A program made the translations under genes and the position numbers. Positions 1 to 8,210 of a DNA stretch of 13,198 bases are shown piece by piece. Positions within the stretch are counted from its first letter, which is position 1; each line of letters starts with the position of its first letter. The notes beneath the pieces were generated by a model. That model saw only the letters and a program-made list of their open reading frames with translations, searched no databases and was not told where the DNA came from. The stretch is from an uncultured Chryseolinea sp. GTDB lineage: Bacteria > Bacteroidota > Bacteroidia > Cytophagales > Cyclobacteriaceae. Location: NCBI GenBank assembly GCA_946478915.1, contig CAMLER010000065.1, positions 1 to 13,198 on the forward strand, written 5' to 3'.

Positions 1-1204
1 TTTCGCTCCACGCCTTTGTTCCGTCGATCATATCCTGATCATAAGCAGGTGCTCCGTTCGTTCGGATGCTCGCTTCGTTTCGGGCAAGCACAAATTGATG
101 GGGATCCGTAACGGGATCGATTAGAAATATCGGTTTCGAAAGTGCATATTCTGACCCGAAACTAATGTTAACCTTATCGCCTGATCCTTTCTTGGTTGTC
201 ACAAGGATCACACCAAAGGCAGCTCTTGCACCATACACAGCTGCCGCAGAAGCATCTTTCAGCACACTAACACTTTCAATATCGTTTGGATTAATGCGAT
301 TCAAATCCATTGGGACATTGTCGACCAAAACCAAGGGCTGGCCGCCATTGATAGATTCGTATCCCCTGACATTAAATTCGATGGGCTCGGAGGGATCACC
401 GTTTCTAATATTCACATTGAGGTTTGGAACAACACCCTGAAGTCCCTCGCCGACGTTGGCAATCGGTCTGTTTCGCAGGGCCTCTCCATCAGTGACACCC
501 ACGGCACCTGTGAGATTAACCTTCTCTTGTGTTCCATAGCCAACAACAACTACTTCCTGTAGTGCTGTGACATCGGCTTGAAGACTGACCGAGATATCTG
601 TTTGTGAACCCACTCGCGTCTCCATCGTTTTATACCCAATAAAGGAAAATACCAGTACACTATTTTCATCCTGCACGGTTATGGAATACTTACCGGCTGC
701 GTCAGTAGTCGTACCGTTGGTTGTTCCTTTTTCCAGGACGTTTACGCCAGGTATCGGCTGCCCGGCTTCGTCGGAAACAGTACCTGTTACCGGGGCGACG
801 ATTACACTTGATTCAACCGCGCGGATTGACGCCGGATTGTCATTTGGCTTTAAGATGATTTCTTCCTCGTCGTCCAGGGCCAGCACCACAATATCGGGTG
901 TTAAAAGCTGCACGAGTACATCGCCTAATCGCGTTTCACTTGTAGAAAACGACACCTTTCTTAAGCTCTTTATTAGTTTTGCCCGATACGTAAATACGAC
1001 AGACGTTTGTTTTTCTATTTCGGCTAAGACCGACTTCACTTCTGCATTACGCACGTCGATTGAAACCTTTCTGTCCATGATTCCCTGTCCGCTTAAAGAA
1101 GCTGCAGAAACCAGGCTAGAAAAGATGGCCATTATCAAGGATTGGGCTAGCGTTATTCTCATAATGACAATGAAAGCACCTTGAATAGATCGGTGATTAT
1201 TCAT
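1..1204 (-). CDS. SusC/RagA-family TonB-dependent receptor with STN signalling domain (partial, 3' end outside window)
   Basis: This is the N-terminal 401 codons of an outer-membrane receptor that would import a glycan or other ligand using TonB energy. The frame is open from ATG at 1204 to the left edge, so about two thirds of a typical 1000-residue SusC is missing. A second ATG at 1162 (residue 15) starts a cleaner signal peptide (MRITLAQSLIMAIFSSLVSA) and may be the true start. Domains in order: signal peptide; STN (secretin/TonB N-terminal) domain at about 45-118; carboxypeptidase-regulatory-like beta-sandwich at about 138-212 (GTVSDEAGQPIPGVNV); the EVVVVGYGTQ segment at 217-226; and a plug domain from about 230 to 345 with LKDASAAAVYGARAAFGVI near 315-333. 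STN domains in this family contact FecR-type anti-sigma factors, and a fecR gene lies 157 bp upstream on the same strand, so this is probably a signal transducer as well as a transporter. A susD partner would be expected beyond the left edge. The ligand is unknown. Confidence 0.93.
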   Translation of the reverse strand, partial: MNNHRSIQGAFIVIMRITLAQSLIMAIFSSLVSAASLSGQGIMDRKVSIDVRNAEVKSVLAEIEKQTSVVFTYRAKLIKSLRKVSFSTSETRLGDVLVQLLTPDIVVLALDDEEEIILKPNDNPASIRAVESSVIVAPVTGTVSDEAGQPIPGVNVLEKGTTNGTTTDAAGKYSITVQDENSVLVFSFIGYKTMETRVGSQTDISVSLQADVTALQEVVVVGYGTQEKVNLTGAVGVTDGEALRNRPIANVGEGLQGVVPNLNVNIRNGDPSEPIEFNVRGYESINGGQPLVLVDNVPMDLNRINPNDIESVSVLKDASAAAVYGARAAFGVILVTTKKGSGDKVNISFGSEYALSKPIFLIDPVTDPHQFVLARNEASIRTNGAPAYDQDMIDGTKAWSE

Positions 1205-1247
1205 ACTTTTAGAAGTTTTTGTTGTGAAAAGCAGAAACAAATTTGTG

Positions 1248-1306
1248 TGCCCCGATCTGTCGGGGCAGCAAGACAGAAAGCCGGTGGTGTTCCCGCACCA
1301 CTGGCT
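1248..1306 (-). promoter_or_regulatory. Two tandem GC-rich hairpins in the fecR-susC intergenic region
   Basis: Two inverted repeats lie in the 157-bp gap between fecR and susC. The first, 1248-1267, is a perfect 8-bp stem (TGCCCCGA / TCGGGGCA) with a 4-nt loop. The second, 1279-1306, has 11-nt arms (AGCCGGTGGTG / CACCACTGGCT) and a 6-nt loop. It pairs fully with one G-U if read on the plus strand, but has one A-C mismatch in the fecR-susC transcript. In that transcript the second hairpin comes first and is followed by TTTCTGTCTT, which is loosely terminator-like. They could partly terminate or process the transcript so that fecR and susC are expressed at different levels, or they could be a mobile palindromic repeat. 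The structures are seen; the function is inferred. Confidence 0.45.
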
Positions 1307-1361
1307 GACTTTTGTGGGCTACGTAGAATTTTCCATAGGCAAGGTTAAGGTTAGGTTCTAA

Positions 1362-2396
1362 TTAAAATTTTGTTTTACAGCCAGAACTGCTGATCACGAT
1401 TCGGTCATGTTCCCGTACATAACTGGTTCCTAGTGCATCGCAAATTATGTCCAGTCTGCTGTATATGTCGTCATCCGAAATCACGGTTGTGAGTTCGCAT
1501 GACGAGAATACATTTTCGTCAAACTCAATATCGACACCGTATGCTTTTTCGAGCGCCTTAAAAATTTCTGAAACCGGAGCTTCCTCGAATCGCATACGCT
1601 TCATTTCTTCCCGAGGTATTATCACCCTCGGTTTCTCTACCAGAGTCTTTGAAAGTTCGTGCTGTTTCTTGTCGTATACGATTTGTTGATTGGGTGTCAA
1701 TATTATTTCAGGCGCGGATGCAGAAGTTGTTTTATTGTCCCTGTTGGTATAAACGGATACCTTGCCGGACTTTACAGTGACAGTTATTCTTTGCTCTTGC
1801 TTTACAGCGCGGATAACAAACGTGGTACCCAGCACTCTTGTAGTTACCTCATTTGCATACACAAGAAATGGAAGGCTTGGATTATGCGTTACATCAAAAT
1901 CTGCTTCACCGTCCAAATATATCTCACGCTTTGTGTCATTGAATTCGGATGAGTATTTCAACGTGCCCCCTGGCTTTAGCGTGATTTTGGAGCTATCCGG
2001 TAACTTTACATGTTTTTTATTTCTGCTTGTATTTGTGATTTGCTTCCATGTCAAGCCGCTGCCATTCCTTTCTGCAATAAAATTCTCGTCCGCCTTTTTA
2101 TTTGAATAAAGAAGAAGAAATGACAATGCAATCAAAATTGTTGCAGCAATCCCTGTGGCGTACCACCAGAGAACGGTTCGGTTGTTGTTTTTGATATTTG
2201 ACTTGTTAAGTCGGGGATCGATGACGTTGCGATAATATTCCTCCAGTTCATTATCGAGGGGTACGTCGTGCTCGGTCACATTGCCTTTCATGGCATTATA
2301 CCATTGATCGATCAGTTTTCTTTCCGATGCTGTTGCTTCTCCTTTAAGATATCTTTGCAGTGCAGCAATAAATTCATCTTGCTCCATACAACACAT
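1362..2396 (-). CDS. FecR-family anti-sigma factor with DUF4974-like C-terminal domain
   Basis: This is a single-pass inner-membrane regulator that would hold the neighbouring ECF sigma factor inactive until the outer-membrane receptor signals ligand binding. The 344-residue length is typical. A cytoplasmic N-terminal region (about 1-73, with FIAALQRYLKGEATASERKLIDQW) should bind sigma. A transmembrane helix spans about 75-97. The periplasmic FecR domain covers about 129-215 (KLPDSSKITLKPGGTLKY, then YLDGEADFDV and VLGTTFVIRA). A C-terminal STN-like/DUF4974 domain lies at about 267-336 (MRFEEAPVSEIFKALEKAYG). Start choice: ATG at 2396 gives MCCMEQ; ATG at 2387 (MEQDEF) is equally plausible and more typical. 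It is transcribed toward susC and divergently from the sigma gene, with a 151-bp gap if sigma starts at 2548. In this family sigma and fecR usually run in the same direction, so the divergent layout is notable. Confidence 0.93.
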   Translation of the reverse strand: MCCMEQDEFIAALQRYLKGEATASERKLIDQWYNAMKGNVTEHDVPLDNELEEYYRNVIDPRLNKSNIKNNNRTVLWWYATGIAATILIALSFLLLYSNKKADENFIAERNGSGLTWKQITNTSRNKKHVKLPDSSKITLKPGGTLKYSSEFNDTKREIYLDGEADFDVTHNPSLPFLVYANEVTTRVLGTTFVIRAVKQEQRITVTVKSGKVSVYTNRDNKTTSASAPEIILTPNQQIVYDKKQHELSKTLVEKPRVIIPREEMKRMRFEEAPVSEIFKALEKAYGVDIEFDENVFSSCELTTVISDDDIYSRLDIICDALGTSYVREHDRIVISSSGCKTKF

Positions 2397-2547
2397 GACA
2401 GGTAACGCGGGAATTTTCCTAAACGCGCTACAAAAAAAGAGCCGGCACAGGAGATAATGATCCGATTTGTTGACTTTTAATTATTGGTGCCCTAACTTAG
2501 AAATCGATTGCCCTTGCTCGTTTTTAGAAAGTATACCTCTCCCTATT

Positions 2548-3135
2548 GTGCAACCGTACTCTACTTATAATGACCTCGAACTGATGGATGCTATCCGGCG
2601 TGATGATCGGTTGGCATTTGCTGAACTCTTTACACGATACGGCAGGATTGTTTATAAGATGTCGTACAGCAGGCTTCGCACTCATGCTGCGGCAGAAGAA
2701 ATTGTCCAGAATTTATTTATCTCCTTTTGGGATAATCGGCACAAACATTCGATCACTAATCTCTCATCTTATTTTTACGTTGCTGTTAAGCATAAAGTAT
2801 TGAATATTATTGAATCGCGGATTGTCCAAAAAAAATATTGGGACTATTACAAGACCTTCATTCCTTCGGAGGAAAATGCTACTGAAAAGGTCGTCGAGTT
2901 TAATGATCTGTTAACGACGATTGAGGAGGGGATGAAAAATCTTCCTGAAAAATCAAAAGAAGTTTTCAAATTAAATCGATTGGAAGGTCATTCAATTGCA
3001 GAGATTGCAAAGTCGCTGAATCTTTCAGAAAAAGCCATTCAATACCATCTCACTCGTTCTTTAAAAGAACTTCGTGTTCAACTGAAAGATTATATTGTAT
3101 CGATAATCATCTCCATTAGCTGGATGATGATTTAA
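2548..3135 (+). CDS. ECF (sigma-70 family) RNA polymerase sigma factor
   Basis: This protein would direct RNA polymerase to target promoters, probably those of the susC-type uptake genes, under control of the FecR protein encoded divergently. Region 2 is clear in AFAELFTRYGRIVYKMSYS through EEIVQNLFISFWDNR. Region 4 is the C-terminal helix-turn-helix (LPEKSKEVFKLNRLEGHS, IAEIAKSLNLSEKAIQYHL). The start is uncertain. GTG at 2548 gives a normal-looking protein of 195 residues beginning with QPYSTYNDLELMDAIRRDD. The same frame stays open to TTG at 2467, which would add 27 residues including three cysteines and not resembling the family. ATG at 2584 would shave the start of region 2. A better-placed ATG at 2457, preceded by AGGAG, reads only seven codons in another frame. 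The C-terminus (YIVSIIISISWMMI) is hydrophobic, as often seen in Bacteroidota ECF sigmas. The gene ends 12 bp from the convergent DUF1501 gene. Confidence 0.9.
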   Translation: MQPYSTYNDLELMDAIRRDDRLAFAELFTRYGRIVYKMSYSRLRTHAAAEEIVQNLFISFWDNRHKHSITNLSSYFYVAVKHKVLNIIESRIVQKKYWDYYKTFIPSEENATEKVVEFNDLLTTIEEGMKNLPEKSKEVFKLNRLEGHSIAEIAKSLNLSEKAIQYHLTRSLKELRVQLKDYIVSIIISISWMMI

Positions 3136-3147
3136 CTACAAAACCAT

Positions 3148-4569
3148 CTACCCAAACAACTCCATTTCAGCTACCCCTTTTCCATCAGGCGTGCTATAAA
3201 ATGGCCGCTTCTCGATCACATAATTTGTGTCCTGAGGAATTCCTAAGGCGTGGTAAATTGTCTGATGTATTTGGTCAATCTTAATAGGCTTTTCAATTGT
3301 CTTGCAGGGACGCTCATCGGCAGTCTTGCCATATACAAAACCTTGTTTGATTCCGCCGCCAAACATCAGCATTGAACATCCATCTGTAAAATGGCGGTGC
3401 ATACCGTAGTGCTTTTCTTCATGGATGATGTCGGGCTGGTCTACTTGCTCTTTCACTTTTGCGCCAGGGCGGCCTTCCACCATCATATCGCGACTGAACT
3501 CGCTGGCCAGTATCACTAACGTTCTATCGAGATGTCCGCTTTGCTTCAGATCCTTGATCAATTGAGCAATGGGAACATCGATCTGTTTCTTCATGTCGAC
3601 TAAACGTGTATGTCCGTTCTCATGTGTGTCCCATCCTTTGAAGGGTTCATATTCTGTCGTTACGCTTATGAATCTTGCTCCCTGTTCTGTAAGCCGCCGC
3701 GCAAGCAAGCAGCCCAATCCAAAACGGCCGGTATTATATTTATCATAGGTTTCCTTGGGCTCGCTGCTTAAATCGAACGCCTTTGCTTCGGGAGAATTTA
3801 AAAGCATATATGCTTGTTCCATCGAGCGCTTGAGAGATTCTTTTTGATAGCCACTGCCAAATTCACCTACTGGACTCTTGCTGATCAATTCATTGTACAA
3901 TTGGTTGCGCCTTTCGAAACGTTCATAGCTCATTCCTTCGGGCGGTTTCACGCTTTCCAGTCCAGAACTTGGGTCAGGAATAAGGAATGGTCCAAATTCA
4001 TTTCCGAGAAACCCAGCGGTATGAAATGCCTTCAATTCTTCAGCTTCACCTACAGTAAACCGCTGACCTATGTCGATAAATGCCGGAATCACTGGATTCT
4101 TTGGACCAAGCTCTTTCGCAATCCACGCACCGATATGCGGAGCTGCAACCGTCTGAGGCGGTTCATAACAGGTATGCCAGTGGTATTGATGTCTGGAGTG
4201 CAGAATGAAACCAAGATCTGCAGCAACATAAGAACGAATCAATGTTCCAAGATTCATCACGCTTCCGATGGATTCCAGACCTTCAGAGAAATGAATCCCA
4301 TCCAACGCAGTGGGTACTGATTTAAAGGTACTAAGGACGCTGTTGGCTTCCATGCCTTTTTCGAAGGGGGTGTATTTTTTTGGATCGAACGTATCGGTGT
4401 GGGCCATGCCGCCCGCCATCCAAAGAAGTATAACTGTATCTGCACTTGACTTCATCTTACCTTTGCAGGAGTTGAGCAGTCCAGCAACTGGCATTGAGGC
4501 ACCGAGTGCTGCTAATGTTGCCGCACTTGTTCTTTGTAAAAATTCTCTTCGGTTCCAGTTTCTATTCAT
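3148..4569 (-). CDS. DUF1501 family exported protein (alkaline phosphatase/sulfatase-fold related), Tat-type signal
   Basis: DUF1501 proteins are metal-site hydrolase-like proteins of the alkaline phosphatase superfamily with no firmly established substrate. They are usually encoded next to DUF1549/DUF1553 cytochromes, as here. The N-terminus has a twin-arginine motif (NRREFLQRT, residues 6-14), a hydrophobic stretch and a possible lipobox ending at Cys35 (LLNSC), so it is probably exported folded through Tat and perhaps lipidated. Motifs consistent with a metal centre are GGMAHTDTFDPK (53-64), GWDTHENGH (312-320), ASEFSRD (355-361) and GMHRH (389-393). The 473-residue length is normal for the family. 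It is the second gene of a minus-strand unit, 98 bp after the cytochrome gene, and lacks an obvious Shine-Dalgarno sequence. Family assignment is confident; the substrate and any role in glycan metabolism are unknown. Confidence 0.92.
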   Translation of the reverse strand: MNRNWNRREFLQRTSAATLAALGASMPVAGLLNSCKGKMKSSADTVILLWMAGGMAHTDTFDPKKYTPFEKGMEANSVLSTFKSVPTALDGIHFSEGLESIGSVMNLGTLIRSYVAADLGFILHSRHQYHWHTCYEPPQTVAAPHIGAWIAKELGPKNPVIPAFIDIGQRFTVGEAEELKAFHTAGFLGNEFGPFLIPDPSSGLESVKPPEGMSYERFERRNQLYNELISKSPVGEFGSGYQKESLKRSMEQAYMLLNSPEAKAFDLSSEPKETYDKYNTGRFGLGCLLARRLTEQGARFISVTTEYEPFKGWDTHENGHTRLVDMKKQIDVPIAQLIKDLKQSGHLDRTLVILASEFSRDMMVEGRPGAKVKEQVDQPDIIHEEKHYGMHRHFTDGCSMLMFGGGIKQGFVYGKTADERPCKTIEKPIKIDQIHQTIYHALGIPQDTNYVIEKRPFYSTPDGKGVAEMELFG

Positions 4570-4667
4570 ATCAGCACGACCCCAGGTTTAAAGTCTTAGG
4601 CGAAGGCCACGATGTAAAATTAAGATCTGCATTTTGTTTTTCATACTTCACCGTTGAAGTCTTGTTT

Positions 4668-7088
4668 TTAATAAATCAATTGAAACTCTGGCAAAAGCAT
4701 GACTGCCCAAAGAAAGTCCTCGATGGAAGCTCCATCTGGCGCTGCGCCCAAAATATTCATCGCAGTTTTTAGCTCGTTTTCCTCCGGTTTGCGGCCAAGG
4801 GCCTTTTCGTATACAGCAGTTACAATTTGTTCGCTTGTATTATAGGTGGCTTTCCATTGCCTGGCACCTTGTTGCAAGGCAGCATAAAACGTGCTTCCGT
4901 TTGTCAGCTCGAGCGCTTGCAGTAGATTCGCTTGTGATGCCCTGTCCGTTGAAACATTTTCACGGTTCGGGCGGCCCAACGCTGTCAGAAAGCGGTCATT
5001 CTTTACTAACGATGCTCTTACAAACGGGGTGTTGGAAGTCATCTTTGGTTGACCAGAGGGTTGAAATGCCCTTAAAGTATCTGCGTAAATGGGATAGACA
5101 ACCTCACTTACTGCATCTGCAAATTGTTCGGCCGACAATCTTCGCCGGTGCATGCCCTTGAAGGTGTAGTCATCCGCAATAAGTTGATCTTCGCTTTTCA
5201 TTTCAACCGACGGAAGTTGATATGTCTTTGAAGTAGTGATGGTAAAGATCAAATGCTTCAGATCCATTTTGTTGTCAACAAAATCTGAAGCGAGCCAGTC
5301 GAGCAAATCCTGGCTCCAGGCAAGGTTGTCCATCATGTCGACGGGAGCAATGATTCCACGGCCCAAAAGCTGAGACCACATACGGTTCACAATAGTGCGG
5401 TAAAGTCGACCATTTTTCGGAGCCGTCATATATTCTGAAAGTTGCGCTAGCTTTTTGTCAACGTTGGCTGTACTGTCTATTTCCCCTAATTCTGAAAAAA
5501 TAATTTTTGTGCCTGCCATTTTTCCCGTCGGAACGTCGCAGCGGTTTATCTCAAGGGCTGAATCCGAAAAAATATTAGCAAAGGCATAGGCATCGGTAAG
5601 TTTCCAATCACTGATAAAACTATCATGACATGAAGCACATTTCAGATTCAAACCGAGAAATACCTGTGCGACATTTTGTGCTGCCTGCATTTCGACCCGC
5701 TGGCTGGCGTTTACCGTTCCTCTCCATTGTATTCCCCGTATAAAACCTTCTGACGCCTTGGTAGGGCTTATCAATTCCTTTACAAACAAATCGTACGGTT
5801 TATTGGATTTCAACGATTCGTATAGCCAGTCAGTTATTGCGAAGCGTCCTTCTGTTATGTAACCCGTCCCTGAATAATCATTTCGCAGGGCATCGTTCCA
5901 GAATGTCAGCCAATGCTGCGCATAGTCGTCGTTCCGGTCTAACAATTCGCGGACAAGTCGACTGCGCTTATCAGGACTCCTGTCAGCTATAAAGTCATTT
6001 ACCTTCTCTGGTGGAGGTAAAAGTCCTATGATATCAAGGTATACGCGACGCATATAGGTCCTGTCATCGACAGGTTCAGGCCATTGAACATCCTTTTCTT
6101 TAAAATAATTATTTACGAACAGGTCAATAGAGGATTCAAATTTCCCTTCATTAGATGGGAGTGTGGGCTTACGCGGTTCAAGCTCAGCTACGCGGTAGAC
6201 ACTTTTCTCTTCGGCATTTTCAGGCCAGGGTGCGCCCAATTTTATCCAGTATTTCAATGTTGAGATTTCTTCATTGGTTAGAGTTTTTCCCTTCGGTGGC
6301 ATCGATTCTTCATCGTCTCTGGGCAATTCCAAACGGCGGATCATTTCACTTTTTTCCGGGTGGCCGGCGCTGATGACGTCACCGGATTCTCCTCCTTTCA
6401 TTACAAAAACTTTCTTATCCAGTCGTAGCTCTCCTTTTATTTTTTCTGCGCTGTGGCATTTGTAACAGTTGTGCGCAAAGATCGATCGGACCTCCAGATT
6501 TAGTTCGGCGATTTGCTTGTCGTCTAGCGCGCCGTTCCCGGTATTCGCAAAAGTCTCGATATTAAAGTTGCTGTTCTTAAATTCACTATTCCATGGCAGC
6601 GCGCTTGAAAGAAAATCCGAGCCATGTGTGAGTGTTGCACCGTAATGTCCGGCTATACTGACACCGACGACCGTAGATATGAGGAATATTCGATAGGATT
6701 TAATTGCATGGCCGTTAGCCTGTACAACACGTCGATGTAACCATAACGTTATGGCAGATAGAACTGCCGTTGCAATTCCTGACCATTGATGGATGGCAAG
6801 CGCTGATCCTGCGTAGTCGTCTTCCGCCTTGAGAAACAGTCCGAAAATTGCAGCCAACACAGCGCTGAAACATCCTATGATGAGAAGGATGTTGATGGCA
6901 GACCGCATTTCCTGCGTCCGTTTCTTCAGGAGCAACAGTTCCAAAAAGGCCACAATTATTAAAAGGGCGATGGGAAAATGAACAATCAACGGATGTAATC
7001 GCCCGAAGAACGTCCACAGCCAGAAATTCGCCTGACAGATTTCAGGAAAAACAATGAACGAAAATTTGTTCCCAATAATCATTATCAT
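4668..7088 (-). CDS. Membrane-anchored multidomain cytochrome: DUF2231-like + PSCyt1 + DUF1549 (PSCyt2) + DUF1553 (PSD1)
   Basis: This is an 806-residue protein with a membrane anchor and a large periplasmic part. Residues 25-55 hold a DUF2231-like motif (LHPLIVHFPIALL), and about four transmembrane helices lie near 33-54, 65-86, 98-117 and 132-152. A cytochrome c domain (PSCyt1) follows, with haem motif CYKCH at 208-212 and a likely axial Met263 in SMPPKG. DUF1549 spans about 320-510 and contains a second haem-type motif, CASCH, at 484-488. DUF1553 covers about 550-800 (YRTIVNRMWSQLLGRGI, then the MHRRRLSAEQFADAV segment). These domains are known mainly from Planctomycetes, Verrucomicrobia and Bacteroidota, and their reaction is not established. 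The two haem sites imply electron transfer. It is the first gene of the minus-strand unit with DUF1501. Its start is 153 bp from the TTG start of the divergent quinoprotein operon. An alternative start is Met3. Confidence 0.92.
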   Translation of the reverse strand: MIMIIGNKFSFIVFPEICQANFWLWTFFGRLHPLIVHFPIALLIIVAFLELLLLKKRTQEMRSAINILLIIGCFSAVLAAIFGLFLKAEDDYAGSALAIHQWSGIATAVLSAITLWLHRRVVQANGHAIKSYRIFLISTVVGVSIAGHYGATLTHGSDFLSSALPWNSEFKNSNFNIETFANTGNGALDDKQIAELNLEVRSIFAHNCYKCHSAEKIKGELRLDKKVFVMKGGESGDVISAGHPEKSEMIRRLELPRDDEESMPPKGKTLTNEEISTLKYWIKLGAPWPENAEEKSVYRVAELEPRKPTLPSNEGKFESSIDLFVNNYFKEKDVQWPEPVDDRTYMRRVYLDIIGLLPPPEKVNDFIADRSPDKRSRLVRELLDRNDDYAQHWLTFWNDALRNDYSGTGYITEGRFAITDWLYESLKSNKPYDLFVKELISPTKASEGFIRGIQWRGTVNASQRVEMQAAQNVAQVFLGLNLKCASCHDSFISDWKLTDAYAFANIFSDSALEINRCDVPTGKMAGTKIIFSELGEIDSTANVDKKLAQLSEYMTAPKNGRLYRTIVNRMWSQLLGRGIIAPVDMMDNLAWSQDLLDWLASDFVDNKMDLKHLIFTITTSKTYQLPSVEMKSEDQLIADDYTFKGMHRRRLSAEQFADAVSEVVYPIYADTLRAFQPSGQPKMTSNTPFVRASLVKNDRFLTALGRPNRENVSTDRASQANLLQALELTNGSTFYAALQQGARQWKATYNTSEQIVTAVYEKALGRKPEENELKTAMNILGAAPDGASIEDFLWAVMLLPEFQLIY

Positions 7089-7143
7089 TCTTTCTTCGAT
7101 TTTTCGTTCTCAAATAAGCTAGTTCAAAAAAGTTGGTTTACCG

Positions 7144-7174
7144 TGTGCAGTCCCGAATTTACCTACTACTTTTG
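7144..7174 (+). promoter_or_regulatory. Putative Bacteroidota-type promoter for the DUF6807-quinoprotein unit
   Basis: TACTTTTG at 7167-7174 matches the Bacteroidota -7 consensus TAnnTTTG exactly. A TGTG at 7144-7147 lies 19 nt upstream, in the -33 position (consensus TTTG, 3 of 4). Transcription would begin near 7180, which would exclude ATG at 7179 as the DUF6807 start and favour the TTG at 7242. This rests on consensus matching only. Confidence 0.5.
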
Positions 7175-7241
7175 ATTGATGCACATATTCCCCTTTTTTG
7201 CAGCGCTGAAACGAATTAATATCAATAAAGGAAGATACAAT

Positions 7242-8138
7242 TTGACGAGCAACAGAAAAGTTTTTTTTCTGTTGATGGCTTTTGCCCTGTCAGGAACGGC
7301 GGGCACGCCTGCGTGCGGCCAAATTCTTACTGCGCAGTACGACGAGAAATCAGAATCGATTAGTGTATTTCGCAATGGGAGCGATGTGTTGCTTACACAG
7401 CATGTTCAGGCTGATATTCGGCCGTACATTCATCCGATCGTTGCACCAGATGGGAACGGTGAACTTACGGAATTCAGTCCCGAACACCATAAACACCAGA
7501 CCGGACTTTATTGGGGGTTGAAAAAGGTGAACGGACGTGACTATTTCATGAACTGGAAAGAAGACTATTGGCGAAAAATTTCGGCTAAGGTTCTAAAGCA
7601 GCGAGGAAAAATTGTTCAATGGCAATCAATTTACGATTTGTTGGGGGAAGGAGGGAAGGCTATCCTGAGAGAAACACAAAACTGGTCTATGCAGGAAATT
7701 GATGGTCGATTTGTAATCGATCTAGAGTGGAAAGGTGATGCAAATGAAAATATTTCTATCGAAAAGTTTTATGTCGGTGGATTGTTTCTTCGGATGCCGT
7801 GGCGGAAGGAGACGGGAGGAACAGTAATCAACTCCAATGGTCAAAAAAATGCTGATGCGGAATTACAGCGCGCGAATTGGAATGACATCGGAGTTCCCAT
7901 AGAAGGCAGGCCCGACGAGGGGCACATCGCTATTCTTGAGCATCCATCCAACGACGGATTTCCCAATGCATGGCGTGTGGATAACGAATTGGGTGTCGGA
8001 CCATCGCGACAAATTTCCGGTGACTGGAATATTCCAAAAGGTGGATCTGAAACTATAAAATATCGATTGATCGTCTACACTGGTTCATTCGATCCGGCGC
8101 TGATCGCCCGCCTGTGGAAAGAATATTCAATAAAATGA
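7242..8138 (+). CDS. DUF6807 (PmoA-like) family exported protein
   Basis: This is a predicted exported protein of the DUF6807 family, which databases often label 'PmoA family' although it is not a methane monooxygenase subunit. Its function is not established, but such genes are frequent in Bacteroidota and Planctomycetes sugar-degradation loci. The hallmark segment is RPYIHPIVAPDG followed by FSPEHHKHQTGLYWG, at residues 60-92 from the chosen start, rich in histidines that could bind metal or substrate. The C-terminus carries YRLIVYTGSFDPALIARLWKEY. TTG at 7242 is preferred: it is preceded by AAAGGAAG at 7227-7234, one of the few good ribosome sites in the window, and gives a compact signal peptide (SNRKVFFLLMAFALSGTAG). 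The frame extends upstream to ATG at 7179, but that would put 21 unlikely residues before the signal and overlaps the expected transcription start. It is followed after 72 bp by the quinoprotein gene, so the two are probably co-transcribed. Confidence 0.85.
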   Translation: MTSNRKVFFLLMAFALSGTAGTPACGQILTAQYDEKSESISVFRNGSDVLLTQHVQADIRPYIHPIVAPDGNGELTEFSPEHHKHQTGLYWGLKKVNGRDYFMNWKEDYWRKISAKVLKQRGKIVQWQSIYDLLGEGGKAILRETQNWSMQEIDGRFVIDLEWKGDANENISIEKFYVGGLFLRMPWRKETGGTVINSNGQKNADAELQRANWNDIGVPIEGRPDEGHIAILEHPSNDGFPNAWRVDNELGVGPSRQISGDWNIPKGGSETIKYRLIVYTGSFDPALIARLWKEYSIK

Positions 8139-8210
8139 GAAGTGTTTCTACCTTCCCACGAACGAACGCACGCACAGAACTTGAAATTTCGCATAGTGGA
8201 CTTGTATAAT

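Noticed and set aside
681..1184. A 167-codon plus-strand open frame.
   Set aside because: It lies antisense to the SusC receptor, whose STN and regulatory-like domains are clear on the minus strand; the translation resembles no protein family.
2470..2498. TTGACT-N17-TAACTT as a promoter for the sigma gene.
   Set aside because: The -10 match is poor (3 of 6) and this consensus is not the one used by Bacteroidota housekeeping sigma factors.
7242..8138. The 'PmoA' family label as evidence of methane oxidation.
   Set aside because: The sequence is a soluble exported DUF6807 protein with one signal peptide and none of the membrane helices of particulate methane monooxygenase subunits; the label is a database naming artefact.
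8187..8210. A TTGAAA-N18-TATAAT sigma-70-like match just before the quinoprotein gene.
   Set aside because: TATAAT ends one base before the ATG, so transcription would start inside the gene, and the Bacteroidota primary sigma factor does not use this consensus. Probably chance.
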